Positions 15,992 through 24,157 of a stretch of DNA of 64,000 nucleotides are shown one piece after another. This DNA is from an uncultured Christensenella sp. GTDB taxonomy: Bacteria; Bacillota; Clostridia; Christensenellales; Borkfalkiaceae. The notes beneath the pieces were generated by a model that was not told where the DNA came from, did not search any database, and saw only the letters and a program-made list of their open reading frames with translations. Each line of letters starts with the position of its first letter. Positions within the stretch are counted from its first letter, which is position 1. Location of the stretch: NCBI GenBank assembly GCA_910585685.1, contig CAJUEO010000003.1, positions 1 to 64,000 of the forward strand, read 5' to 3'. A program made the translations under genes and the position numbers.

Positions 15992-16741
15992 ATGAATCAG
16001 GAATTAGACTATGCCGAGATGCTTGAAATACCCGTAAGCACGGTAAACGTAGTAAAGAAAAAGAGCTTTTTCAAGCGCAAGCAAAAACCTACACAGCCCA
16101 CGCAGGACGAACTTAAAGATATGGTCGTTGACAGCGTAAACGAGCGCATCGGCGCTTTCACATATGCGGAGGACGTTTCCGACCCTCCCAAGCCCGAAAA
16201 AAAGCACAAGGGAGCAGTTTCCGACGGGAAGGGCAGCAGAATTATAATTTGCGAACTTGCGGCGGTTTGCCTGTTGGCTCTTGCAATATTTCTGACAAAC
16301 TTTTTTATGCCGACAAGCGCGATAAATACCTTTATCTCGTCTATTGCAAACCCCAAACAGCCCGAAGCGGAGGCTACATACAGCGACCTTAAACTTTCCC
16401 CCGTAGTCAGCGAGCTTTCCGACGCGGAAGTTACGGTTTCCGAAAACGGCGTTTTAAGCTTCACTGCAAAGAGCAGCGTATATCCCATTTGCGACGGTAC
16501 GGTGACTTCGGTTTCGCAAAACGACGGAACTTACACCGTTCAGATTAATCACACGTCTACCTTCAAAAGCGTTATCACGGGTCTTTCAAACGTCTACACT
16601 CCCGTCGGCACCAAGGTAGAGTCAAACATTCCCTTTGCTTACTCTGACGGAGAAAAGCAGGTCAGCGTGTCCATGTACGACGGAGAAACTCTGTTGGACT
16701 GCTATACGCTTACGGATGAAGTCCCCGTCTGGAATTCGTGA
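15992..16741 (+). CDS. SpoIVFA-like membrane protein
   Basis: 249 residues with a CGGAGG ribosome binding site. A basic, Lys-rich cytoplasmic N-terminus (about 1-80) precedes one transmembrane helix (about 83-104), and the extracytoplasmic part is a beta-rich domain similar to a degenerate M23 peptidase fold (SVYPICDGTVTSVSQ...). The catalytic HxH-type zinc residues of M23 enzymes are not apparent. Its stop overlaps the start of the SpoIVFB-like gene, so it fits SpoIVFA, the partner that holds the protease inactive at the forespore membrane. Family identity is supported more by position and topology than by sequence. Confidence 0.6.
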   Translation: MNQELDYAEMLEIPVSTVNVVKKKSFFKRKQKPTQPTQDELKDMVVDSVNERIGAFTYAEDVSDPPKPEKKHKGAVSDGKGSRIIICELAAVCLLALAIFLTNFFMPTSAINTFISSIANPKQPEAEATYSDLKLSPVVSELSDAEVTVSENGVLSFTAKSSVYPICDGTVTSVSQNDGTYTVQINHTSTFKSVITGLSNVYTPVGTKVESNIPFAYSDGEKQVSVSMYDGETLLDCYTLTDEVPVWNS

Positions 16742-17553
16742 AAATAAAAATTCATCCGCTGTTTCTGGCGGTTGGGCTTTTGTCTGCGCTGTTCGGCGGT
16801 CTGCCGATATTCATAATATGCGCGTTGACCGCACTCCTGCACGAGTGCGGTCATATATTTTGCGCGGCTCGGCTGGGCTTTGACTGCACGCAGATAAGTC
16901 TTATGCCGTTCGGTGCGGCGGCGGTATGCGATATCGAGGGTATTTCTCCGACCGACGAAATTAAACTTGCAATTTCGGGCCCCTTTGTAAACCTTGTGAT
17001 ATGCGTTGCCGTCGCGGGGCTGTGGTGGTTTGTGCCGCAAACCTACGCCTATACCGATTTGGTGTTTTACGCAAGCGCGGCAATGCTGGTTTTCAATCTT
17101 TTACCTGCTTATCCGCTCGACGGCGGAAGGGTGGCAAAGTGCCTTTTGCGCAAGTTTTTCAGCGCAAAAACTTCAAGCTTGGTGCTGCGTGCCGTCAACA
17201 TTCTTGCCGTAGTTGCAATAGTGTTGGTGTTCGTATTTGCGCTCAGAAATTACTCGCTGCTTGCCGCTGCGCTGTTGCTTCTTTGTTCTGCGCTCGAAAG
17301 GGATAAACCTGCGCAAAAAATAAATTTCGCCGCAAAAAAGAAGAAGAGAGGCAGGGAAATACGCTATGTAATTTTAGGAGAGAACGCAACGTATAAGGAC
17401 GCGTTGAAGTTCGTCGACGACAGCAGGTATCTTGTTTTGCAGATTTACGGGGAGGAATTTTTGGACGAAATAAGCGAGGACGAACTCTATAAAAAATTGC
17501 TCGAAGCAAGCATATACGATAAAATACTCGACGACAAAGTGATTGAAAAATAG
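16738..17553 (+). CDS. SpoIVFB-like M50 membrane metalloprotease
   Basis: 271 residues starting at GTG 16738, overlapping the previous stop. The first membrane region carries the zinc motif HECGH at residues 35-39, and the third ligand is in NLLPAYPLDGG (Asp128). Five to six membrane helices lie in the first 210 residues, and the rest is a soluble Lys/Glu/Tyr-rich tail in place of a canonical CBS domain. The M50 site-2 family cleaves within the membrane; SpoIVFB processes pro-sigma-K in the mother cell. With the preceding SpoIVFA-like gene the assignment is good, though sigK is not in the window. Confidence 0.85.
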   Translation: MKIKIHPLFLAVGLLSALFGGLPIFIICALTALLHECGHIFCAARLGFDCTQISLMPFGAAAVCDIEGISPTDEIKLAISGPFVNLVICVAVAGLWWFVPQTYAYTDLVFYASAAMLVFNLLPAYPLDGGRVAKCLLRKFFSAKTSSLVLRAVNILAVVAIVLVFVFALRNYSLLAAALLLLCSALERDKPAQKINFAAKKKKRGREIRYVILGENATYKDALKFVDDSRYLVLQIYGEEFLDEISEDELYKKLLEASIYDKILDDKVIEK

Positions 17554-17554
17554 C

Positions 17555-17588
17555 AAACGGCGCAAGCATATTTAAGCTTGCGCCGTTT
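17555..17588 (+). terminator. bidirectional intrinsic terminator
   Basis: AAACGGCGCAAGC (17555-17567) with GCTTGCGCCGTTT (17576-17588) and an 8-base loop, between two convergent genes. Confidence 0.85.
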
Positions 17589-17605
17589 ATATTATAGTTT
17601 GAAAT

Positions 17606-18280
17606 TTATCTCTGTAAAAACACTTTTTCAAATATTGCCCCCTCAATATGCCCCGATAAAACGCATTTCACGGCTTTTACGCCCAGCTCTATGGCGTCCT
17701 CTACCGCGCCCGTAAGCGAGGTGTAGTCGAAGCCGCATTTATAAGATTGCTTCTTTGTGTTGAAGAGGTAACGCGTGTATTTGAAGTGGCGTATAAGGCA
17801 GCGTTCCATTCCCGTTACCGTTACGGTGGGGTCGATTCTTTTAATGCTGTCATAGATTGCCGCAGTACAGGGCAAAATGCTTTCACGCGGCAATATTCTG
17901 CGCCGAACCTGATAAAACTTGCTTATATAAAGCCCCAAGTCGTTTTCGAATTTTTGGTGCGCGAAGGGGAAAGAGTGCGCGGCTTCGAAAGCGTAAACCG
18001 CCGGATGCAGGGTGCAGTCGAGCGCGTAATGCGCGGCAAAGCCTGCGGCGTAGGACTTGTCCCCGAGCGAGAGCTTTTCAAACAGCTCGACAGTGTCCAT
18101 ATTGTGCAGTTTTCTGCCGATGTTTGATTTTGAAAATTTATAGTTGTAAGTAAAGAAAATATCTCCGCCTTGCGCACCCAAAAGGTACAGGGGAGTGGAG
18201 GTTATCTGTAATTTACTCTGTTTATCCAGCCGTTCCAATATTTTTTCGGCGCAGATGTAATGGGAAAAATAATCGGGCAT
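17606..18280 (-). CDS. zinc-dependent phospholipase C-like protein
   Basis: 224 residues from ATG 18280, one base after the stop of the OGG gene upstream, so the two are one transcript. The frame extends upstream inside the other gene; the chosen start gives MPDYFSHYICAEKIL, typical of the Zn_dep_PLPC family (PF00882). Several His and Asp residues that could bind zinc are present (GAQGGDIFFTY, HYALDCTLHPAVY). The characterised enzymes are secreted, but no signal peptide is seen here, so this one may be cytoplasmic. Substrate unknown. Confidence 0.65.
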   Translation of the reverse strand: MPDYFSHYICAEKILERLDKQSKLQITSTPLYLLGAQGGDIFFTYNYKFSKSNIGRKLHNMDTVELFEKLSLGDKSYAAGFAAHYALDCTLHPAVYAFEAAHSFPFAHQKFENDLGLYISKFYQVRRRILPRESILPCTAAIYDSIKRIDPTVTVTGMERCLIRHFKYTRYLFNTKKQSYKCGFDYTSLTGAVEDAIELGVKAVKCVLSGHIEGAIFEKVFLQR

Positions 18281-18281
18281 A

Positions 18282-19103
18282 CTATAAGTTTTGCCGTTTT
18301 CCGTAAAATAAATACTGTTGAATGTACCCGGAATCTTCTCCGAATAGGTCGGTAAAATATGTGCAAATCTTATTTCTGTCCGTAAGCGTGCCCGAAAAAT
18401 CCTCTCTGTAAAGTTTTTCAATCCAGGTATCTACGGGGAAGCTGTCGCGCTTGCCGAACCCGAACAGAGCCACGCAGTCGGCAACTTTCGGCCCTACGCC
18501 CTTATATGTCAAAAGGGCGGCTTTGAGCTGCGGCGTCGACAGATTGTCGAGGTGGGAAATTCCCTCGCGCTTTACGCGGTTTGACGTTTCGTCGAGAAAT
18601 ATATCTCTGTAGCCGCAGCCTGCGTTTTTGAAAAATTCTCTGCCTGCCGAGGCAAGTTTTTCGCTCGACGGAAAGGTGTAATATTCCTCTCCCAAGAAGT
18701 CGCGTTTTTCTCCTAACCCCCCACATATGCGCGAAATAATGCCCTTTATGCGCGGAATATTGTTGTTCTGCGAAATGATAAAGGAATAAAGCATTTCTTC
18801 CTTGTTCTGGTTTAAAAGCCTGAGTCCTTTATAATGTTCGCAACTCTTTGATAAAAGGGGGATATTATGGGACTTGGCGCGGTTTACTACCTCGCCGTAA
18901 TCGCGGTTTAAATCGAAATAATCGTAAAAGTAGTCGCTGTCGTCGCACTCGACTACGGTCTTTATTCCGTCCGAATGCAAATAGCAAGCTTTTTCCCCCG
19001 TAAACAGCATATATCCTTGGGCGAACGGGTAAAATCTGAATACCTGACCGCACTCTAAAACGTGTTCTGGATTGAAATATTTTGCGTCGAAATCAAACTT
19101 CAT
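18282..19103 (-). CDS. 8-oxoguanine DNA glycosylase / AP lyase, OGG family
   Basis: 273 residues. The N-terminal part (FNPEHVLECGQVFRF) is the OGG1 N-terminal domain. The helix-hairpin-helix segment KGVGPKVADCVALFGF contains the catalytic Lys, and the downstream VDTW contains the catalytic Asp. It removes oxidised guanine and may nick the abasic site. The start ATG at 19103 has a GGAG ribosome binding site just upstream. The terminator of the DUF4097 operon lies between them, so this is its own transcript with the phospholipase gene. Confidence 0.88.
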   Translation of the reverse strand: MKFDFDAKYFNPEHVLECGQVFRFYPFAQGYMLFTGEKACYLHSDGIKTVVECDDSDYFYDYFDLNRDYGEVVNRAKSHNIPLLSKSCEHYKGLRLLNQNKEEMLYSFIISQNNNIPRIKGIISRICGGLGEKRDFLGEEYYTFPSSEKLASAGREFFKNAGCGYRDIFLDETSNRVKREGISHLDNLSTPQLKAALLTYKGVGPKVADCVALFGFGKRDSFPVDTWIEKLYREDFSGTLTDRNKICTYFTDLFGEDSGYIQQYLFYGKRQNL

Positions 19104-19124
19104 TTGTGTAGCTCCGTATTAAAA

Positions 19125-19159
19125 AATACAACCGCAAACTTTAAGCTTGCAGTTGTATT
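19125..19159 (-). terminator. intrinsic terminator of the PadR/HAAS/DUF4097 operon
   Basis: AATACAAC (19125-19132) pairs with GTTGTATT (19152-19159), with inner GCAA/TTGC pairs; on the minus strand a T-run follows. Confidence 0.75.
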
Positions 19160-19181
19160 CTATCATTTTAAACTTTAATTG

Positions 19182-19961
19182 TCAATTTGAAAAATCAAAG
19201 TCGAGCGAACCTGCCGAAATGTTGCCGCGTATGGTCTTGTCGGTGTTGCCCCTGTCGCTTTCAACGTTGCACGAGCCTGCGCTCTTATCGATATAAAAGT
19301 TATAGTCCGACTTTGTTCCCAAAATCGAAAAGTATGCGCTTCCTGCCGAAACTTGTGCTTTGATTTGCGGACAAACAGTGTTGTGTGTCGTAAACATACC
19401 GGCGCTTACGTCAAGGTCAATGTTGTCGCAGTTTAAACTGTCGATTATGACCGAGCCGGCAGATATGGTGCAGTAAAAATTTTCGCAGCTTGACTTGCTC
19501 ATATTTACGGTGCCTGCGCTCAGCTCTATATTAACATTGCCATAGACTGCTTCGTCAAGCATAACTTTACCTGCGCTTATCTCCAAATCGAGGTTGACAA
19601 CCGTGCCTTTGGGAATTTTAATGGTAGCTTTGGGCATAGTTCCGAACCACACCATATTGTACCAGTGCTTTTGTTTATTGGTTATCTTCAACGTGCCGTT
19701 ATCGTAGTTGCATTCGGTGGTAAAGGCGTGGTTTTCGGGATAGCTTACGGTTATTTTGTCGTCGTCGGTATATACCGTTTCAAACGTACCTGCCGACAGG
19801 TCGAATTTCAGCGTGGTCACTTGGCTTTCGCAGGTATATTCCTTCATCTCGAAGTTTCCGTTTACCGTCCAGCCGTTCAAGCTCATAAACACCAGCATAA
19901 TTATAAGCCCTATTATGAAAATCGTCACGCCTGCAACAATCATTTTTGAAAATCCTTTCAT
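19182..19961 (-). CDS. DUF4097 putative adhesin-like membrane protein
   Basis: 259 residues. One membrane helix at about 8-32, then an extracytoplasmic part with repeated beta-rungs that each end in SAG (FDLSAGTFE, LEISAGKVM, IELSAGTVN, CTISAGSV, LDVSAGMF, AQVSAGSAY, NISAGSLDF). This repeated beta-helix architecture is typical of DUF4097 (as in the C-terminal domain of LiaX-type proteins). It starts four bases inside the HAAS gene. The PadR-HAAS-DUF4097 set is known as an envelope-stress module in Firmicutes. Role in this species unknown. Confidence 0.85.
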   Translation of the reverse strand: MKGFSKMIVAGVTIFIIGLIIMLVFMSLNGWTVNGNFEMKEYTCESQVTTLKFDLSAGTFETVYTDDDKITVSYPENHAFTTECNYDNGTLKITNKQKHWYNMVWFGTMPKATIKIPKGTVVNLDLEISAGKVMLDEAVYGNVNIELSAGTVNMSKSSCENFYCTISAGSVIIDSLNCDNIDLDVSAGMFTTHNTVCPQIKAQVSAGSAYFSILGTKSDYNFYIDKSAGSCNVESDRGNTDKTIRGNISAGSLDFDFSN

Positions 19962-20761
19962 ATGGCGTTACCTCTGCCCGAAAACAGGCTCTTAACCCAG
20001 CCAAAGACGCTTCTTGTCGCTTGCCAGATTATTTTAACAAATTTTACACTCAAAGGTATAAGCGCAAGTCCTACTCCGAACAGCATCATACCTATGCCTA
20101 ACACAGCCGCGCCGCTTATTCCGTCCACAAACATTGTGCCTACGCCTGCGCCTATTGTAATTACGCCCGAAATGAGTATCCCGAACGGCGCAACCGTCAA
20201 GCCCACTGTCAAACATATGAGTCCAACAAAAAAACCGAACAATGGAGCGGCAAAAACCACGCACAGTACTATCAGCACCCAACTGTTGTCCTGACTTGCA
20301 GGTGTGGGTACGTTTGCGTTTTGTCCGCCGTTATTCGGCGGAACCGTCCCCGTACCTTGCGCGTTGTAGTTATAGGTCGGCGGAGGGGGAGGAGGGGGTG
20401 GAGTGGCGTTATTGCCGTTTGCTCCGTATTTGGAAAAGGGATTTTGCCTGTTTTGCGAAAAGTTGCCGTAATTTCCGCCGTTATTCGAGCCGTACTGTGA
20501 AAAGGGGTCGGGCGGAGTTTGCTTTGAAGTATCTCCCGAGCCGAACGTTCTGTTTTGCGTTCCCTCGGAATTTTCATATAAAATTTTTTGCGCTGCGTCG
20601 TAGGGTGCGCCGAACTCGTTAATTATCTCGCGCTCGGAAAAGCCTGCGTCGCGCCTGTCTGCGTAAGCTTCCGCATAGTAGTCGAGAACTCGCCGTCTTT
20701 CGGCTTCGGAAACGCATAAAAGGTTGTTTTTCAACTCGTCGCGCCATTCGTTGTAGGTCAT
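19958..20761 (-). CDS. HAAS domain (DUF1700-type) membrane protein
   Basis: 267 residues. The first 75 residues (MTYNEWRDELKNNLL...ERRRVLDYYAEAYADRRDAGFSE) form the HAAS helical domain that pairs with PadR regulators. It is followed by an Asn/Pro/Gly-rich low-complexity linker (about 75-150, including a run of prolines) and a C-terminal pair or trio of membrane helices. It may transmit a signal from the membrane to the PadR repressor. It lies between padR (25 bases upstream) and the DUF4097 gene (overlap), so it is the middle gene of one operon. Confidence 0.8.
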   Translation of the reverse strand: MTYNEWRDELKNNLLCVSEAERRRVLDYYAEAYADRRDAGFSEREIINEFGAPYDAAQKILYENSEGTQNRTFGSGDTSKQTPPDPFSQYGSNNGGNYGNFSQNRQNPFSKYGANGNNATPPPPPPPPTYNYNAQGTGTVPPNNGGQNANVPTPASQDNSWVLIVLCVVFAAPLFGFFVGLICLTVGLTVAPFGILISGVITIGAGVGTMFVDGISGAAVLGIGMMLFGVGLALIPLSVKFVKIIWQATRSVFGWVKSLFSGRGNAI

Positions 20762-20786
20762 ACTTTACCTCCAAAATAACTATTTA

Positions 20787-21098
20787 TCATATTCGACCTC
20801 CGAAAATCTTTTTATAGATTGTCAATATTTCCTGTAAATCCGCTCGTCCTGAGTAAAGCTTTTTCAAACCGAGGTTTGTTATCTTGTAATACCGTCGCAG
20901 TCTGCCGCTGTATTCGACGGCTCTTGTCGTAACGTATCCTCCGGCTTCCATTCTCTTTAAAATCGGGTACAGCGTACTCTCTGAAATTTCGATGGTGCCC
21001 TGCAAGTCGCTTATTATTTTGTAACCGTAACTTTCCCCGTTACTTATAGCGTGCAACACGCACACGTCCAATATTCCTTTTTTTAACTGACTGTCCAC
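20787..21098 (-). CDS. PadR family transcriptional regulator
   Basis: 103 residues from GTG 21098, with GAGG eight bases upstream; the frame begins 33 bases earlier but without a ribosome binding site. The winged-helix segment (KGILDVCVLHAISNGESYGYKIISDLQ...SESTLYPILKRMEAGGYVTTR) is the PadR DNA-binding domain. A short C-terminal helix for dimerisation is present. It is the first gene of the HAAS/DUF4097 operon and probably represses its own promoter through a palindrome over the -10 region (see 21121). Confidence 0.9.
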   Translation of the reverse strand: MDSQLKKGILDVCVLHAISNGESYGYKIISDLQGTIEISESTLYPILKRMEAGGYVTTRAVEYSGRLRRYYKITNLGLKKLYSGRADLQEILTIYKKIFGGRI

Positions 21099-21120
21099 TA
21101 AGAATACCTCGCTTCGTCTA

Positions 21121-21151
21121 ATACTATACATTACATAGTATGCTTTGTCAA
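21121..21151 (-). promoter_or_regulatory. promoter and palindromic operator of the padR operon
   Basis: On the minus strand TTGACA (21151-21146) and TATAGT (21128-21123) are 17 bases apart. A 21-base inverted repeat, ATACTAT-N7-ATAGTAT (21121-21141), covers the -10 box and the spacer. A repressor bound there would block RNA polymerase, and PadR is the obvious candidate. Confidence 0.65.
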
Positions 21152-21238
21152 GTATTTGTCGAAATATTTTTAAAAAAATTTTTATAAAAAATATAAAAAT
21201 TGCTATTTTTTGACAGCGTTTTCAGCAAGCCGACTTTT

Positions 21239-21248
21239 TTCGACAAAA
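21239..21248 (+). promoter_or_regulatory. Spo0A-box-like site
   Basis: TTCGACAAAA matches the 0A-box core (TTCGACA). It lies about 80 bases before the promoter at 21297 of the small gene. Judged by eye. Confidence 0.4.
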
Positions 21249-21296
21249 TAGGGTAAACAAAGACATATTGCTACAAAATAAGACGGTAGCGCATTG

Positions 21297-21325
21297 TTGC
21301 ATACGGAATATATAGGTGATATAAT
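21297..21325 (+). promoter_or_regulatory. sigma-A-type promoter of the 65-residue gene
   Basis: TTGCAT (21297-21302), 17 bases, TATAAT (21320-21325), 39 bases before the ATG at 21364 that has an AGAGGTAAGG ribosome binding site. Confidence 0.7.
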
Positions 21326-21363
21326 ATACATATACTAAGATAAAAGAGGTAAGGTACAGAATT

Positions 21364-21561
21364 ATGGAAAAAATAAACGAACATACGCAGGTTGAAATTT
21401 CTGAATGCCGCAACGAAAAAAAGATATTGCCCGAGGATTTGATTGCCGAGCTTACTCCGCTTTTCCGCGAGTATTTTGTTGCCGACTTTTCGGCGGATAA
21501 AAATACGATTAAACTGTCGTTTTTCAACGGACAGACGTTCAACGTGCATATAACAGAATAA
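21364..21561 (+). CDS. small hypothetical protein
   Basis: 65 residues with its own promoter, ribosome binding site and strong terminator, so the gene is probably real. The protein is acidic at first, with a C-terminal half that looks like two beta strands (FVADFSADKNTIKLSFFNGQTF). No signal, no membrane helix and no recognised domain. The overlapping minus-strand frames have no ribosome binding site. The Spo0A-box-like site upstream suggests that it is expressed at the onset of sporulation; unproven. Confidence 0.7.
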   Translation: MEKINEHTQVEISECRNEKKILPEDLIAELTPLFREYFVADFSADKNTIKLSFFNGQTFNVHITE

Positions 21562-21572
21562 TTAATTTAAAA

Positions 21573-21611
21573 ACAAGCCGCCCCCGTTTGAACCAAACGG
21601 GGGCGGCTTGT
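21573..21611 (+). terminator. very strong intrinsic terminator
   Basis: 18-base perfect stem, 21573-21590 with 21594-21611, and a 3-base loop; TGTATTT follows. Confidence 0.85.
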
Positions 21612-21634
21612 TGTATTTAAATGCTTCAATTTGC

Positions 21635-21661
21635 GCATAAGAAAAAAATTATTACAGATTA
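21635..21661 (+). promoter_or_regulatory. possible forespore-type promoter of the ger operon
   Basis: GCATA (21635-21639) and CAGATTA (21655-21661) are 15 bases apart and resemble sigma-G-type elements; a TATAAT also overlaps at 21660-21665. The ATG follows only 5 bases after TATAAT. Known gerA operons are forespore-controlled. By-eye call only. Confidence 0.35.
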
Positions 21662-21670
21662 TAATTCTAT

Positions 21671-23104
21671 ATGGTAACGTTGGAAAAAAATATCAAAAGC
21701 GTAAAAAGCGTTCTAAGCAGCGAGGACATTCTCGTCTTTGAATTCGAGTCCGAAAACGGCAAAAAGTTTGCCGCAATTTACGCCGACGGGCTTATAGATA
21801 AAGCCCAGCTTGGCGAGCTTGTGGTAAAGCCGTTGCGCATTGTGCAAAAGGACGACGATTTAAACGCCGTTAAAAGCCTGCTCGCTTCTCCCGAAATTAA
21901 GGACGGCAAAAATATCAAAGAGGCAATAAAGGAAGTTCTCGGCGGCAACGCAGTGCTTTTTGTCGACGGGGAAAAGGACTTTGCGGTAATAGGCGTAAAA
22001 AATCCGCCTATGCGCGCCGTTGCCGAGCCGCCCACGCAGATAGCGGTGCACGGACCGCGCGAGGGGTTTATAGAGGATATAAAAATAAACCTCGGGCTTA
22101 TCAGAAAGAGAATTAAAAACGACAAGCTGCAGGTAAAGACGATATTTATAGGTGAGCGGTCGGATACCGCCGTGTCCATTGTCTATATTGACGGAGTATG
22201 CCCGATAAACTTACCCGAAAAGATTGAAAAGGAAATTTTGGCAAACAAGATTGACATTGTTCCCGACTCGTCGTACATTGCCAACTTTTTGGCTAAAAAG
22301 CCGCGTTCGCTGTTCAAACAGTGCGGTACGGCTGAAAAGCCCGACGTATTCTGCGCAAAAGTATGCGAGGGAAGGGTGGGAATTGTTGTAGACGGTTCTC
22401 CGATTTGTCTGACTCTGCCGTATATGATAGTCGAAGATTTTCAATCCGTCGAGGACTATTATATTACTTCGTACCGTGCCACAACGCTTCGCGTTTTGAG
22501 GGTGGCGGCGGTGCTTATCGGGCTGTTGTTGCCGGCTCTATATATTTCGGCGCAGCTTTTCAAGATACAGATTATACCCTTTCAGTTACTTTTAAAAATT
22601 TCAAGTTCGGTTGCCGGGCTTGCGCTCTCTCCGAGCGTGGAAATGTTTTTGACGCTTTTCGTGCTGGAAGTTTTAAACGAGGCGTCTATAAGAATGCCGA
22701 AGTACGTCGGGCTTGCGCTGTCGGTCGTGGGCGCGCTGGTGCTCGGGGATACTGCGGTAAAGGCAGGTATAATTTCTACTCCTGCGATTATAATTATCGC
22801 ATTTTCGGCAATTTGCCTATACACGGTGCCGTCGAACGTGGAAACTACTACGACGCTGCGTTGGATGTATCTGATTATTGCCGGTTCTATAGGACCTTTC
22901 GGAATGATACTTTTTACCGCATATCTGATTTCCTATCTCGTTTCCGAACAGAGTTACGGCGTGCCGCTTGTGGCGCCCTTTGCTCCGTTGATACGCGGTG
23001 ACTTGTACGACAGCTTTGTGAAAGCCAATATGTACACGCTTAAAGAAAGACCAAAAGTTTTTAAAACAAAAGATAGATTGAGGTTGAAAAAGGATGAAAA
23101 TTAG
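21671..23104 (+). CDS. GerA-family spore germination protein, GerAA/GerKA type
   Basis: 477 residues. It is the A subunit of a germinant receptor in the spore inner membrane. A soluble N-terminal region (1-270) contains the family segments ERSDTAVSIVYIDG and PRSLFKQCGTAEKPD, followed by five hydrophobic segments (about 275-445) with the conserved LLLPALYISAQLF, and a short basic tail. It is the first gene of a tricistron with B and C subunits; the next gene starts 11 bases inside it. No Shine-Dalgarno sequence is seen. Confidence 0.94.
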   Translation: MVTLEKNIKSVKSVLSSEDILVFEFESENGKKFAAIYADGLIDKAQLGELVVKPLRIVQKDDDLNAVKSLLASPEIKDGKNIKEAIKEVLGGNAVLFVDGEKDFAVIGVKNPPMRAVAEPPTQIAVHGPREGFIEDIKINLGLIRKRIKNDKLQVKTIFIGERSDTAVSIVYIDGVCPINLPEKIEKEILANKIDIVPDSSYIANFLAKKPRSLFKQCGTAEKPDVFCAKVCEGRVGIVVDGSPICLTLPYMIVEDFQSVEDYYITSYRATTLRVLRVAAVLIGLLLPALYISAQLFKIQIIPFQLLLKISSSVAGLALSPSVEMFLTLFVLEVLNEASIRMPKYVGLALSVVGALVLGDTAVKAGIISTPAIIIIAFSAICLYTVPSNVETTTTLRWMYLIIAGSIGPFGMILFTAYLISYLVSEQSYGVPLVAPFAPLIRGDLYDSFVKANMYTLKERPKVFKTKDRLRLKKDEN

Positions 23105-24155
23105 CTCAAGACAAATTTGTTTTATTATGATTGCATATACCGCCGCAACAAAGCTGTTGATGTATCCTACGCTTTTGAGTATGGCGTCGGGCAACGACTT
23201 GCTGTTTTCCGCGCTTATAGACTTTGTTATAGGCACGGCGGTGATCTGGAGTATAAGCTTTCTCTGTTCGAGGACGGACAAAACGTTTTTCGAGCTTATA
23301 AAAGGTACTTTGGGTGAAGTTACCGCGCGCATTGTATTCGGCTTTTTTGCGGCGTTTTTTCTGCTTTCCACGCTGCTTCCGATTTTTGAACAGGTAGGGT
23401 ATATACACAATATTTTCTACGACACCGTTCCGTCTTTGGGCGTGTTTTTGCCATTTTTCGTGTTTACGGTGTATGCGGCTACAAAAAAGTTTACAAACAT
23501 AGGCAGGTGTGCGGATATCTGTCTGCCGATTTTTGCGGCGTCGATATCCTTTATATTTATAACGGCGTTTTCAGACGTTCGGTGGGACAACCTTATGCCC
23601 GTTTTAAAGACCCCCGTTTTCGATATCTTCCGCGGCGCGGCAAACACGGCTTACGCGTTTGTGGAGCCCTGTTGGCTTCTTATGTTTATGGGGCATTTTA
23701 AATATAAGAAGGGTGACGTGACAAAAATAACCCTCTCTTACGCGCTGGGGGCTGCAACGGTTTTACTGTTTCTTGCAATGTTTTACGGCATTTACGGCGC
23801 GGTTGCACCCTCGCGCACATACGCAATAGCGCGCACTTCGCTGTTTTTCCCCGCGATTGAGGTGATAGGCAGAATGGACCTTATTGTGCTGTTCGTGTTT
23901 GAAATAGTTATGCTTTTCGCGCTGGTTTTAAACATTCAGCTTGCCGTATATACGCTTGTTAAATGCACGGGCTATGAAAACAGAATGCTTTTATCTTTTT
24001 TGGTAAACGGCGCGCTTTTGGCAATAACAATTTTCTGTAACAGTTTCTACAACAATATAAACGAGCTGTTTTATAATTGGATGTGGATAATGTATATAGT
24101 ATTTGTCGTTGCTCTGCCTGTGATTGCCTGGCTATTTAAAAGGAGGACGGCATAA
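23094..24155 (+). CDS. GerA-family spore germination protein, GerAB/GerKB type
   Basis: 353 residues with ten predicted membrane helices, an APC-superfamily transporter fold; the B subunit is thought to bind the germinant. Family segments include the N-terminal KISSRQICFIMIAYT, the KTFFELIKGTLGEV loop and the VEPCWLLMFMGH region. Its start overlaps the GerAA end and the C subunit begins 2 bases after its stop, so the three are translationally coupled. The identity of its germinant is not readable from sequence. Confidence 0.93.
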   Translation: MKISSRQICFIMIAYTAATKLLMYPTLLSMASGNDLLFSALIDFVIGTAVIWSISFLCSRTDKTFFELIKGTLGEVTARIVFGFFAAFFLLSTLLPIFEQVGYIHNIFYDTVPSLGVFLPFFVFTVYAATKKFTNIGRCADICLPIFAASISFIFITAFSDVRWDNLMPVLKTPVFDIFRGAANTAYAFVEPCWLLMFMGHFKYKKGDVTKITLSYALGAATVLLFLAMFYGIYGAVAPSRTYAIARTSLFFPAIEVIGRMDLIVLFVFEIVMLFALVLNIQLAVYTLVKCTGYENRMLLSFLVNGALLAITIFCNSFYNNINELFYNWMWIMYIVFVVALPVIAWLFKRRTA

Positions 24156-24157
24156 CC

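Noticed and set aside
19665..20294. Plus-strand frames opposite the DUF4097 and HAAS genes
   Set aside because: The minus-strand genes have domain signatures and conserved operon order; the plus frames have low complexity and no start signals.
21222..21549. Minus-strand frames opposite the 65-residue gene
   Set aside because: They have no ribosome binding site or terminator and would read through the promoter region; the plus-strand gene has all signals.
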